Shown: positions 1-5,874 of the stretch, one piece after another
Layout of the letters: every line of letters begins with the position of its first letter
How positions within the stretch are numbered: the first letter of the stretch is position 1
NCBI GenBank assembly: GCA_030632035.1
Contig: DAOVJZ010000037.1
Span: forward strand, 1-10,199
From: Granulosicoccaceae bacterium
GTDB taxonomy: Bacteria; Pseudomonadota; Gammaproteobacteria; DAOVJZ01
DNA length: 10,199 nucleotides
Direction of reading: 5' to 3'
Translations under genes and position numbers: made by a program
The notes under the pieces: model-generated
Database searches by the model: none
What the model saw: only the letters and a program-made list of their open reading frames with translations
What the model was told of the DNA's origin: nothing

Positions 1-273
1 AGCCATATTCCACTGGTACAATATTACCGTTTTGCGAAAACTGTAATCTGGGTACAGGAACAGGAAAAACAGAAATCGGATATTGCACGTCAACGCCATG
101 AATTTAGACAATTCCGTCTTGAGCGCGAAAAAAGTGAACGCGCCGAACGCCACAAGAAAAAAACTGAGCAATTAAACAAATCTGCTGACAAAGATAAAAA
201 ACAGGAAGCTATTCAGGCTGCTCTCGATAGAGTCAAGGCAAAACGTGAATCACAACAAAATAACCAAGAATAA
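1..273 (+). CDS. rnfC: RnfC, ion-translocating electron transport complex subunit C (3' end only)
   Basis: The window opens inside this gene; 90 codons and the TAA stop are visible. RnfC is the peripheral Fe-S/flavin-NADH subunit of the Rnf (Rsx) complex and passes electrons from a soluble donor to the membrane subunits. The first residues, SHIPLVQYYRFAK, match the conserved stretch directly after the second [4Fe-4S] cysteine motif; the cysteines themselves lie outside the window. The rest is a highly charged Lys/Glu/Arg/Gln helix ending in QQNNQE. This tail is far shorter than the long Ala/Lys repeat tails of enterobacterial RsxC. The following rnfD, rnfG and rnfE genes confirm the identity. 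The separation from rnfD (245 bases) is unusually long and contains a large palindrome. Confidence 0.9.
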   Translation, partial: SHIPLVQYYRFAKTVIWVQEQEKQKSDIARQRHEFRQFRLEREKSERAERHKKKTEQLNKSADKDKKQEAIQAALDRVKAKRESQQNNQE

Positions 274-375
274 TCATCCTGGAATCTACAGTTGACCGCT
301 TGGAAGATATATGAATATATTGATATGTACAATTTTAGATGGCCCTAGAAAGTTCATCAATTGGGTAAGCCGCTA

Positions 376-493
376 CGGCCTGTATAGCACCTTGCGTTTT
401 GCGTCTGGCTTTGTTGCGAATCGGTGCAATAGATTGACTATTACGCCTCATCGCGCCGTGCCAGTCACAAAATGCAAGGCACTCTACAAGCCG
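376..493. repeat. 118-base imperfect palindrome between rnfC and rnfD (MITE-like or structured RNA)
   Basis: Left arm 376-409 and right arm 460-493 are reverse complements at 27 of 34 positions, and several mismatches would be G-U pairs in RNA. The symmetry continues inward with one gap to a perfect 5-base stem, AATAG (428-432) and CTATT (438-442), around the loop ATTGA. The whole block therefore folds into one long hairpin. A smaller dyad, GCCG-CTA-CGGC (369-379), touches its left edge. No clear target-site duplication is visible. No convincing gene lies here: small open frames cross the region on both strands, but they look like by-products of the repeat. Whether it is a miniature transposable element, an mRNA processing signal or a decayed attenuator cannot be decided from one copy. 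Confidence 0.7.
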
Positions 494-518
494 TCCAACT
501 ATAGATTTCAGGATTACC

Positions 519-1550
519 ATGATTAACAGCTCACCCTTTACACATAAAAGTATTAACCTGCCTTTTTTCATGGGTGCAGTTGTTATTACCCTGCTTCCTG
601 CCTTGTTTACCTACATCTGGTTTTTTGGTTGGGGTATTGCAGTACATATGCTGATTGGCATCACCACTGCATTGATAACAGAAACCATTATGCTGAAATT
701 GCGCCATCGTCCTGTCAAACCATTCATCGCAGACAATAGTGCAATAATCACCGCCGTCTTGCTTGCCTTCTGTATTCCTCCGTTTGCACCATGGTGGATT
801 ACTGTTATCGGTGTGGCCTTCGCCATGATCTTTGGCAAACACCTTTACGGAGGTCTTGGCTACAACCCGTTTAATCCCGCCATGCTGGGTTACGCCATGT
901 TGCTGATCTCTTTTCCGGTAGAGATGACGGCATGGACGGCGCCTGTTCAAATGTTTGAAAATGCACCCAACCTGATTAATACATTACAAATCATCTTGTC
1001 CAGTTCTATTCTTGATCCCGTTCTTTTTGATGCCATTACTATGGCGACCCCTTTAGATACATTAAAAACCCAGCTTGGTCTGGAGCAGGATTTAATGACT
1101 ATTTTAAAAGAACCCATCTTTGGTGTGATGGCAGGTAAAGGTTGGGAATGGATTAATGTCGCGGTACTGGCTGGTGGATGCTTGTTGATGCTTAAAAAAA
1201 TCATTAACTGGCATATTCCTGTTGCAGTACTCGGTAGTCTGTTCATCATGTCCGGTATTTTTTATTTGATCGATCCGCAAACTTATATCTCCCCTGTTCT
1301 ACACTTGTTCAGCGGTGCGGCCATGCTGGGCGCATTTTATATTGCAACTGATCCGGTAACCGCATCCACTACGGTTAAGGGACGATTAATATTTGGCGCT
1401 GGTATCGGCATACTAACTTACACCATACGTACATGGGGTGGATATCCAGATGCTATTGCCTTTGCCGTGCTGCTGATGAACATGGCCACCCCCATGATTG
1501 ACTATTACACCCAACCACGCGTATTTGGTCACGATGGAGAAAAACAGTGA
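519..1550 (+). CDS. rnfD: RnfD, membrane flavoprotein subunit of the Rnf complex
   Basis: This 343-residue polytopic inner-membrane protein is of normal length for RnfD/RsxD and homologous to NqrB. It carries a covalently bound FMN and takes part in electron transfer coupled to ion movement. Recognisable family blocks are YIWFFGWG (32-39), KHLYGGLGYNPFNPAMLGY (107-125), DAITMATPLDTLKTQL (171-186), ATDPVTASTTVKGRLIFG (276-293) and GGYPDAIAFAVLLMNM (307-322). Thr177 in the MATPL segment is the expected flavin-linked threonine, by analogy with the S-G-A-T type site. About nine or ten hydrophobic segments are visible. The ATG at 519 has a weak AGGA-like ribosome site about six bases upstream. The stop codon overlaps the GTG start of rnfG, implying translational coupling. 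It is separated from rnfC by the palindrome at 376-493. Confidence 0.95.
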   Translation: MINSSPFTHKSINLPFFMGAVVITLLPALFTYIWFFGWGIAVHMLIGITTALITETIMLKLRHRPVKPFIADNSAIITAVLLAFCIPPFAPWWITVIGVAFAMIFGKHLYGGLGYNPFNPAMLGYAMLLISFPVEMTAWTAPVQMFENAPNLINTLQIILSSSILDPVLFDAITMATPLDTLKTQLGLEQDLMTILKEPIFGVMAGKGWEWINVAVLAGGCLLMLKKIINWHIPVAVLGSLFIMSGIFYLIDPQTYISPVLHLFSGAAMLGAFYIATDPVTASTTVKGRLIFGAGIGILTYTIRTWGGYPDAIAFAVLLMNMATPMIDYYTQPRVFGHDGEKQ

Positions 1551-2158
1551 TCATTAAACGCATGGTGCAAATGGGTATGTTGTTAGGTGTGTTTGCTGTT
1601 ATTGGTACAGCCATACTCGCCATTACTCATGAACAAACAAAAGAACGTATCGCTGAAAATGAGCGTAATGTTTTACTACGCAACCTGCATGCCGTAATTT
1701 CACCCGACAATCATGATAATGAATTATTTACTGATACGATTGAGGTTACTGATACCAACCTGCTTGGTACAAAGAAAGCAGTCACTGTCTACCGCGCTCG
1801 TTTAGATGCAAAACCGGTAACCGTTATTTTTGCAGCTATCGCACCTGATGGTTACAACGGAAATATTAAGCTATTGGTCGCTATCAACATGGATGGTACA
1901 TTATCAGGTGTACGTGTTATTGGTCATCGTGAAACACCAGGGTTAGGCGATTACATTGAAGAAACCCGCTCTGACTGGATCACAAAATTTACCGGGCTAT
2001 CGTTGCACAACCCGGATAAAAAGGGCTGGCATGTAAAACGTGATGGTGGTGAATTTGATCAATTTACCGGCGCGACCATTACCCCACGAGCTATCGTCAA
2101 GGCAGTCTATAATTGCATGATATATTTTGAACAACACCAGCAGGACGTATTCAGGTAA
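1547..2158 (+). CDS. rnfG: RnfG, periplasmic FMN-binding subunit of the Rnf complex
   Basis: This 203-residue protein has one N-terminal membrane helix (about 8-27) and a periplasmic FMN-binding domain, as in RnfG/RsxG and NqrC. Two family motifs are clear: GHRETPGLGDYI (126-137) and FTGATITPRAIVKAV (173-187). Thr177 in the T-G-A-T motif is the expected phosphoester attachment site for FMN, normally added by ApbE, which is not in the window. The start is a GTG at 1547 whose last bases overlap the TGA of rnfD (GTGA). A GGAGA ribosome site lies at about 1535-1539, inside the end of rnfD. Length and motif order are normal. It hands electrons between RnfD and the other membrane subunits. Confidence 0.94.
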   Translation: MIIKRMVQMGMLLGVFAVIGTAILAITHEQTKERIAENERNVLLRNLHAVISPDNHDNELFTDTIEVTDTNLLGTKKAVTVYRARLDAKPVTVIFAAIAPDGYNGNIKLLVAINMDGTLSGVRVIGHRETPGLGDYIEETRSDWITKFTGLSLHNPDKKGWHVKRDGGEFDQFTGATITPRAIVKAVYNCMIYFEQHQQDVFR

Positions 2159-2167
2159 AATTTATTT

Positions 2168-2851
2168 ATGGCTACCAGTTACAATACTATTATTAAAGAC
2201 GGACTCTGGGACAATAACCCGGCATTCGTACAGTTATTGGGATTGTGTCCCCTGCTCGCAGTCACGGGTACGGCCATTAATGGTCTGGGACTCGGGCTGG
2301 CCACACTGCTGGTACTGGTATCATCCAATGTTACAGTTTCACTGATCCGCAATATTGTACGACCTGAAATTCGTATCCCGGCCTTTATGATGATCATCGC
2401 CAGTTTTGTTACTGCGATTGAGTTACTGATGAACGCCTTCCTGCATGACCTTTATATGATACTCGGTATCTTTATTCCATTGATTGTAACTAACTGCTCC
2501 ATACTGGCACGTGCTGAAGCCTTTGCCTCACGCAATCGTGTCAGTTACGCATTAACCGATGGGCTCATGATGGGACTGGGTTTTACCTTTGCACTGTTAG
2601 CAATTGGCGGTCTGCGCGAAATACTCGGGCATGGCACTTTATTTCAGGGCGCGCATCTCATGTTTGGTCAACAAGCCGAATGGCTCACCATCACGCTGAT
2701 TGATGATTACCGTGGTTTCCTATTAGCTATTTTACCCCCCGGTGCCTTTATCGGACTAGGTTTATTAATCGCGTTAAAAAATGTCATTGATAAAAAACTG
2801 GCACAGCCCATTGCACAACCTGTTATCTCTGAAGTCCCTGCTACAAACTAA
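2168..2851 (+). CDS. rnfE: RnfE, integral membrane subunit of the Rnf complex
   Basis: This 227-residue, six-helix membrane protein belongs to the RnfA/RnfE/NqrD/NqrE family. Diagnostic segments are LWDNNPAFVQLLGLCPLLAV (13-32) and IPLIVTNCSILARAEAFAS (103-121). Cys27 and Cys110 fall at the positions that, together with the equivalent pair in RnfA, hold a [2Fe-2S] cluster in the middle of the membrane in this family. The C-terminal tail after about residue 208 is short and polar. The gene starts nine bases after rnfG, with only a distant, weak ribosome site, so coupled translation is likely. rnfA and rnfB must lie upstream of the window, as in the usual rnfABCDGE order. Confidence 0.95.
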   Translation: MATSYNTIIKDGLWDNNPAFVQLLGLCPLLAVTGTAINGLGLGLATLLVLVSSNVTVSLIRNIVRPEIRIPAFMMIIASFVTAIELLMNAFLHDLYMILGIFIPLIVTNCSILARAEAFASRNRVSYALTDGLMMGLGFTFALLAIGGLREILGHGTLFQGAHLMFGQQAEWLTITLIDDYRGFLLAILPPGAFIGLGLLIALKNVIDKKLAQPIAQPVISEVPATN

Positions 2852-2859
2852 AATAATTC

Positions 2860-3492
2860 ATGAATAAGGAAAAACGGTCGGCCATTTTCACTATTTTACA
2901 AGAGGCCAACCCCCACCCCACTACCGAGCTGGTTTATAAAACACCGTTCGAATTATTGATTGCCGTTATTCTTTCAGCGCAAGCCACCGATATCTCGGTC
3001 AACAAGGCCACCAGTAAACTCTATCCTGTTGCGAACACACCCAAAGCGATACTCGAACTAGGTGAGAAAGCACTCATCAAATATGTAAAAACGATTGGCC
3101 TGTACAACACCAAGTCCAAAAACATTATCAAGACCTGCCAGATACTACTGGAGCAACACAACAGCACCGTACCGGAAGACCGTGCCGCCCTTGAAGCCCT
3201 GCCCGGTGTTGGGAGGAAAACCGCCAATGTCATTCTAAACACGGCCTTTGGCCACCCCACCATTGCCGTGGATACCCATATCTTTCGTGTGTCCAATCGT
3301 ACCGGCATCGCACCGGGCAAAACCGTACTGGAAGTAGAGAAAAAACTATTGAAGTTTGTACCTGATGCGTTTAAAAAGGATGCGCATCACTGGCTAATTC
3401 TGCATGGCCGTTATACCTGCAAGGCACGCAAACCCGAATGCCCTGATTGTATTATCCGGGAACTGTGTGAATATAAACAAAAGACAAAATAA
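2860..3492 (+). CDS. nth: Endonuclease III (DNA glycosylase/AP lyase)
   Basis: Nth removes oxidised pyrimidines and nicks abasic sites in base-excision repair. The 210-residue protein aligns with the Escherichia coli enzyme almost residue for residue. The helix-hairpin-helix LPGVGRKTA (114-122) contains catalytic Lys120. Catalytic Asp138 is in VDTHIFRVSNR (137-147). The C-terminal [4Fe-4S] loop is Cys187-x6-Cys194-x2-Cys197-x5-Cys203. The conserved helix ELLIAVILSAQATD (31-44) is present. It starts eight bases after rnfE without a clear ribosome site, consistent with being the last gene of the rnf operon. The rnf/rsx-nth linkage is a known gammaproteobacterial arrangement. No strong terminator follows; only AT-rich sequence is seen. 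Confidence 0.97.
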   Translation: MNKEKRSAIFTILQEANPHPTTELVYKTPFELLIAVILSAQATDISVNKATSKLYPVANTPKAILELGEKALIKYVKTIGLYNTKSKNIIKTCQILLEQHNSTVPEDRAALEALPGVGRKTANVILNTAFGHPTIAVDTHIFRVSNRTGIAPGKTVLEVEKKLLKFVPDAFKKDAHHWLILHGRYTCKARKPECPDCIIRELCEYKQKTK

Positions 3493-3564
3493 CCCCTTGT
3501 CTGGTAACGGTTTTTAATATTTTTGTAAAAATTTAATAAGGCCTCCTTTTTGTATGGCACTCCG

Positions 3565-3594
3565 GGGAACCTTTCACCGCAGGATGCGGTCTGA
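3565..3594 (+). promoter_or_regulatory. Candidate ECF-sigma promoter for the hvf operon
   Basis: GGGAACC (3565-3571) is a typical ECF -35 element. It is followed, 15 bases later, by CGGTCTGA (3587-3594), a typical ECF -10 element. No comparable sigma-70 pair was found in this intergenic region. Transcription would start near 3600, giving a leader of roughly 110 bases before hvfA. Related metal-binding RiPP operons are known to be under ECF-sigma control in other bacteria, which fits. No sigma or anti-sigma gene is in the window, so the cognate factor is unknown. The assignment rests on motif match and spacing only. Confidence 0.5.
3576..3590. promoter_or_regulatory. Perfect 15-base dyad inside the promoter spacer
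   Basis: ACCGCA-GGA-TGCGGT has perfect 6-base arms around a 3-base centre. It lies between the candidate -35 and -10 elements and overlaps the -10. It could be a repressor or activator site. It is not followed by a T-run, so it is not a convincing intrinsic terminator for nth. Confidence 0.4.
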
Positions 3595-3603
3595 AAATCA
3601 AAT

Positions 3604-3618
3604 TACGGAAATTCCGTA
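3604..3618. promoter_or_regulatory. Perfect 15-base palindrome near the predicted hvf transcription start
   Basis: TACGGAA-A-TTCCGTA has perfect 7-base arms around one central base, 10 bases downstream of the candidate -10. It could be an operator for a dimeric regulator or a small 5' hairpin. Its centre is 28 bases from that of the dyad at 3576-3590, but the two sequences are unrelated. Confidence 0.4.
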
Positions 3619-3623
3619 CTTTG

Positions 3624-3676
3624 TGAAGACTCTGTATTTTGACTGGGCAGACTTCAAAATAATAAATATTCCAGTC
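3624..3676 (+). promoter_or_regulatory. Possible structured leader (pseudoknot-like) upstream of hvfA
   Basis: TGAAG (3624-3628) plus TCTG (3631-3634) can pair with CAGA (3648-3651) plus CTTCA (3652-3656), leaving a two-base bulge. The loop of that hairpin contains GACTGG (3641-3646), which is perfectly complementary to CCAGTC (3671-3676). Both stems together would make an H-type pseudoknot ending 25 bases before the ribosome site. The stems are short and could arise by chance. Confidence 0.25.
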
Positions 3677-3701
3677 GGGCTTGTAATAAAACTGAAATAC
3701 C

Positions 3702-3707
3702 AAGGAG
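3702..3707 (+). promoter_or_regulatory. Strong ribosome binding site of hvfA
   Basis: AAGGAG lies seven bases before the hvfA ATG. It is the best Shine-Dalgarno match seen in the window, as expected for a precursor peptide made in excess over its maturases. It also fixes the start at 3715. Confidence 0.85.
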
Positions 3708-3714
3708 ACAAGAA

Positions 3715-4113
3715 ATGACTAAATCCCAAACCAAAAAACCGTTGGCAGTTGCCATTGGTAGTGCCTTCGCAGTTTCTCTGGCGGCATCACCAATTGTAAA
3801 TGCTGAACAAAACCCGTTTTCAATGAATGAGCTTTTTTCCGGTTACCAGGTTGCCGATATGGAAGGCAACTGTGGTGGTAACAAAAATAAAGAAGCTAAC
3901 TGCGGTGGTAAAAAGGGCAAAGAAAGTAACTGCGGCAGTAAAATGAACAAGGCTGAAGAAGGTGAAGGCAACTGTGGTGCCCAGAAAAAGGCCCGCAAGG
4001 AAGGTCAGTGTGGTGAAGCCAAATGTGGTGGCAACATGAAAAATGCTGACAAATCCAAAGAAGGTAACTGTGGTGGTAGCAACAAATCCAAAGAAGGTAA
4101 GTGTGGTAGTTAA
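3715..4113 (+). CDS. hvfA: HvfA-family secreted RiPP metallophore precursor
   Basis: This 132-residue peptide has an N-terminal signal peptide: a basic start (MTKSQTKK), a hydrophobic stretch (about 9-24) and a likely cleavage after VNA (residue 30). A conserved leader-like segment, NPFSMNELFSGYQVAD (33-48), follows. The rest is a low-complexity Lys/Glu/Gly/Asn tail with exactly eight cysteines (53, 63, 73, 87, 99, 104, 119, 130). Each cysteine sits in an E-[GAS]-[NKQ]-C-G motif. In the HvfA family, EGKCG motifs are the sites where HvfB/HvfC convert cysteine to a copper-binding oxazolone/thioamide pair. Here the residue before Cys is mostly Asn; only the last motif is the canonical EGKCG. The maturase genes hvfB and hvfC follow directly. 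Copper is the expected ligand by family, not shown here. Confidence 0.9.
   Translation: MTKSQTKKPLAVAIGSAFAVSLAASPIVNAEQNPFSMNELFSGYQVADMEGNCGGNKNKEANCGGKKGKESNCGSKMNKAEEGEGNCGAQKKARKEGQCGEAKCGGNMKNADKSKEGNCGGSNKSKEGKCGS
3862..4110 (+). repeat. Eight degenerate Cys core repeats within hvfA
   Basis: The units are EGNCGG (50-55), EANCGG (60-65), ESNCGS (70-75), EGNCGA (84-89), EGQCGE (96-101), EAKCGG (101-106), EGNCGG (116-121) and EGKCGS (127-132). Spacers are Lys/Asn-rich and of uneven length. The fifth and sixth units share a Glu. At DNA level, GAAGG(C/T)AACTGTGGTG-type blocks recur, so the array could expand or contract by slippage. Confidence 0.85.
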
Positions 4114-4143
4114 ACAAATTACTGTCTACGGAGAATAAGGCGT

Positions 4144-4995
4144 ATGAGCAATTATCCTGTTCAAGGCGCTGGACTCGGATTCAAGCGGGCCCTGATGGGT
4201 CCGCTTGCCGAAGAGTCAGTTGAGCCTATCGATTTTTTTGAGATTGCCCCGGAGAACTGGCTTGGCATGGGAGGCCATCTGGGTAAAAAGTTCAGAAGCT
4301 TTACCGAACGCTACCCTTTTCTTGCACACGGCTTGTCACTCTCACTGGGTGGCCCCGCACCGCTTGATGAAGATTTTCTGGAGCGTGTTAAAACACTCCT
4401 CGATACACATAACATACCCTTATATACTGAACACCTGAGCTATTGCACAGACAATGGTCATCTTTACGATTTAATGCCTATTCCTTTTACTGAAGAAGCA
4501 GTCCGTTATGTCGCAGGTCGTATTCAACGCACACAGGAAATACTGGAACGTAAAATTGCGATTGAAAATGTATCCTACTATGCTGCACCCGGACAGGAAA
4601 TGAGCGAAATTGAATTTGTTAATGCCGTACTTGAAGAGGCCAATTGCTATCTACATCTCGACGTCAACAATATTTATGTTAATAGCATAAATCACAAATA
4701 CGATGCAGAAGAATTTCTTTATGCCATGCCCGGCGAACGCATTGTTTATATTCATGTTGCCGGTCATTATCAGGAAGCCGAAGACCTGCTGATAGATACG
4801 CATGGTGCCGAAGTCATCGATCCGGTCTGGAATTTGCTGGACAAAACCTATGAACGTTTTGGTGGTAATATTCCTACGCTACTGGAGCGTGATTTTAATA
4901 TCCCTGCCCTTTCAGAATTAAAACGTGAAGTCAGCATTATTGCCTCTCTACAAAACAAATGGGCAAAATCCAATGAGATCATTGCCAGTGCCTGA
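4144..4995 (+). CDS. hvfB: HvfB-family MNIO (DUF692) multi-iron RiPP maturase
   Basis: This 283-residue TIM-barrel protein belongs to the DUF692/MbnB-like multinuclear non-heme iron oxidase family, and the length is typical. Expected metal-ligand motifs are all present in order: HGLSLS (62-67), TEHLS (95-99), ENVS (141-144), HLDVNN (171-176), IHVAGH (203-208), DTHG (218-221) and LLERD (246-250). With HvfC it should bind the HvfA leader and oxidise core cysteines using iron and oxygen. The gene begins 30 bases after hvfA, with GGAG (4130-4133) and AAGG (4137-4140) as ribosome sites. Its end overlaps hvfC. No key residue appears to be missing, so an active enzyme is expected. Confidence 0.93.
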   Translation: MSNYPVQGAGLGFKRALMGPLAEESVEPIDFFEIAPENWLGMGGHLGKKFRSFTERYPFLAHGLSLSLGGPAPLDEDFLERVKTLLDTHNIPLYTEHLSYCTDNGHLYDLMPIPFTEEAVRYVAGRIQRTQEILERKIAIENVSYYAAPGQEMSEIEFVNAVLEEANCYLHLDVNNIYVNSINHKYDAEEFLYAMPGERIVYIHVAGHYQEAEDLLIDTHGAEVIDPVWNLLDKTYERFGGNIPTLLERDFNIPALSELKREVSIIASLQNKWAKSNEIIASA

Positions 4996-5761
4996 TAAAA
5001 ACACACAACCTGATTTCATCAAGCGCCAGTTTGAGTTTGCGGCCAATATCCGCAATCCCGATATGAATCCTGCACCTTTAGATGTTGAAGAAAAACGCAT
5101 GGCCGTGTACCGTGAACTTTTTTACAACAATATTGAAGATCAACTGGGCAATGCCTTTCCCGTTATTAAAAGTATTCTAAGTGAAGATAACTGGCATGCA
5201 TTGGTACGTGATTTTTATCACACCCATGAATCACACACACCCATCTTTGCAGAAATTCCACAGGAATTTATCAGTTATCTGGAACTGGAACGAAACAATG
5301 AAAATGATCCAGCATTCCTGTTGGAGCTGGCACACTACGAATGGGTAGAGCTGGCACTGGCCATTCTGGATGAAAAACCGGATCTGAATAAAATCAATAT
5401 CAATGGTGATCTGTTCAATGAAATACCGGTACTGTCACCTACCGCCTGGTCCCTGAGTTATCACTGGCCTGTTCATCAGATCAGTCCCGAGAACCAACCA
5501 GAAACACCACCCAAAGCCCCCGCCCTGCTGATTGTTTATCGTGATGATCAAGATGAAATCCATTTCATGGAAATCAATGCCGTTACAGCGCGTCTGCTGG
5601 CTCTCATCAAGGAAAATACTGAATTGACAGGCCAGCAACTACTCTCTCAAATTGCTGATGAAATGCAGTATCCTGACCCAAACCCCCTGATTCAGGCGGG
5701 TAAAACCATCCTCGAAGACATGCAAAAACGCACAATCCTTACTGGTACTTTGCGTAAATAA
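4973..5761 (+). CDS. hvfC: HvfC-family (DUF2063) RiPP maturation partner protein
   Basis: This protein has 262 residues from the chosen ATG. DUF2063 proteins pair with DUF692 maturases and help present the precursor peptide. The family's N-terminal helical domain is visible in FIKRQFEFAANIRNPD and in the block RMAVYRELFYNNIEDQLGNA. A hinge and a C-terminal domain follow, including WSLSYHWPVHQI and a winged-helix-like end rich in Leu and Glu. The ATG at 4973 overlaps the end of hvfB by 23 bases. An earlier in-frame GTG at 4925 would add 16 residues that do not resemble the family start, so I prefer 4973, although its ribosome site is weak. Coupling with hvfB suggests equal production of the two partners. 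Confidence 0.9.
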   Translation: MRSLPVPDKNTQPDFIKRQFEFAANIRNPDMNPAPLDVEEKRMAVYRELFYNNIEDQLGNAFPVIKSILSEDNWHALVRDFYHTHESHTPIFAEIPQEFISYLELERNNENDPAFLLELAHYEWVELALAILDEKPDLNKININGDLFNEIPVLSPTAWSLSYHWPVHQISPENQPETPPKAPALLIVYRDDQDEIHFMEINAVTARLLALIKENTELTGQQLLSQIADEMQYPDPNPLIQAGKTILEDMQKRTILTGTLRK

Positions 5762-5874
5762 CCCCTGTTAATTCTCTGATTTCCCCAAAGAAAACCCCTT
5801 CCCCTGCCGCTAGATCAAAAAGAAGGCAAGCTTGACGCTCAATTTCATTCATAGGTAATTGCAAATAACGCTAT

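Noticed and set aside
311..526. Possible 71-residue gene between rnfC and rnfD (and an opposing frame at 335-571)
   Set aside because: No ribosome site or recognisable domain. The frames run across the palindrome and overlap the start of rnfD, so they are most likely by-products of the repeat.
3519..3532. Dyad ATTTTT-GT-AAAAAT after nth as an intrinsic terminator
   Set aside because: The stem is entirely A/T with a two-base loop and no GC core, so it would not be stable enough.
3715..4113. Metallothionein or plain low-complexity protein instead of a RiPP precursor
   Set aside because: The signal peptide, the NPFSMNELFSGY leader block, the regular E-x-x-C-G motifs and the adjacent DUF692/DUF2063 genes together fit HvfA much better.
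4925..4972. GTG start adding 16 residues to HvfC
   Set aside because: It would overlap hvfB by 71 bases, and the extra residues are out of character for the family N-terminus.
5832..5858. TTGACG upstream of the FMN protein gene as a sigma-70 promoter
   Set aside because: The -35 is good, but no acceptable -10 lies at 16-18 bases (GTAATT is poor). Read-through from hvfC is simpler.
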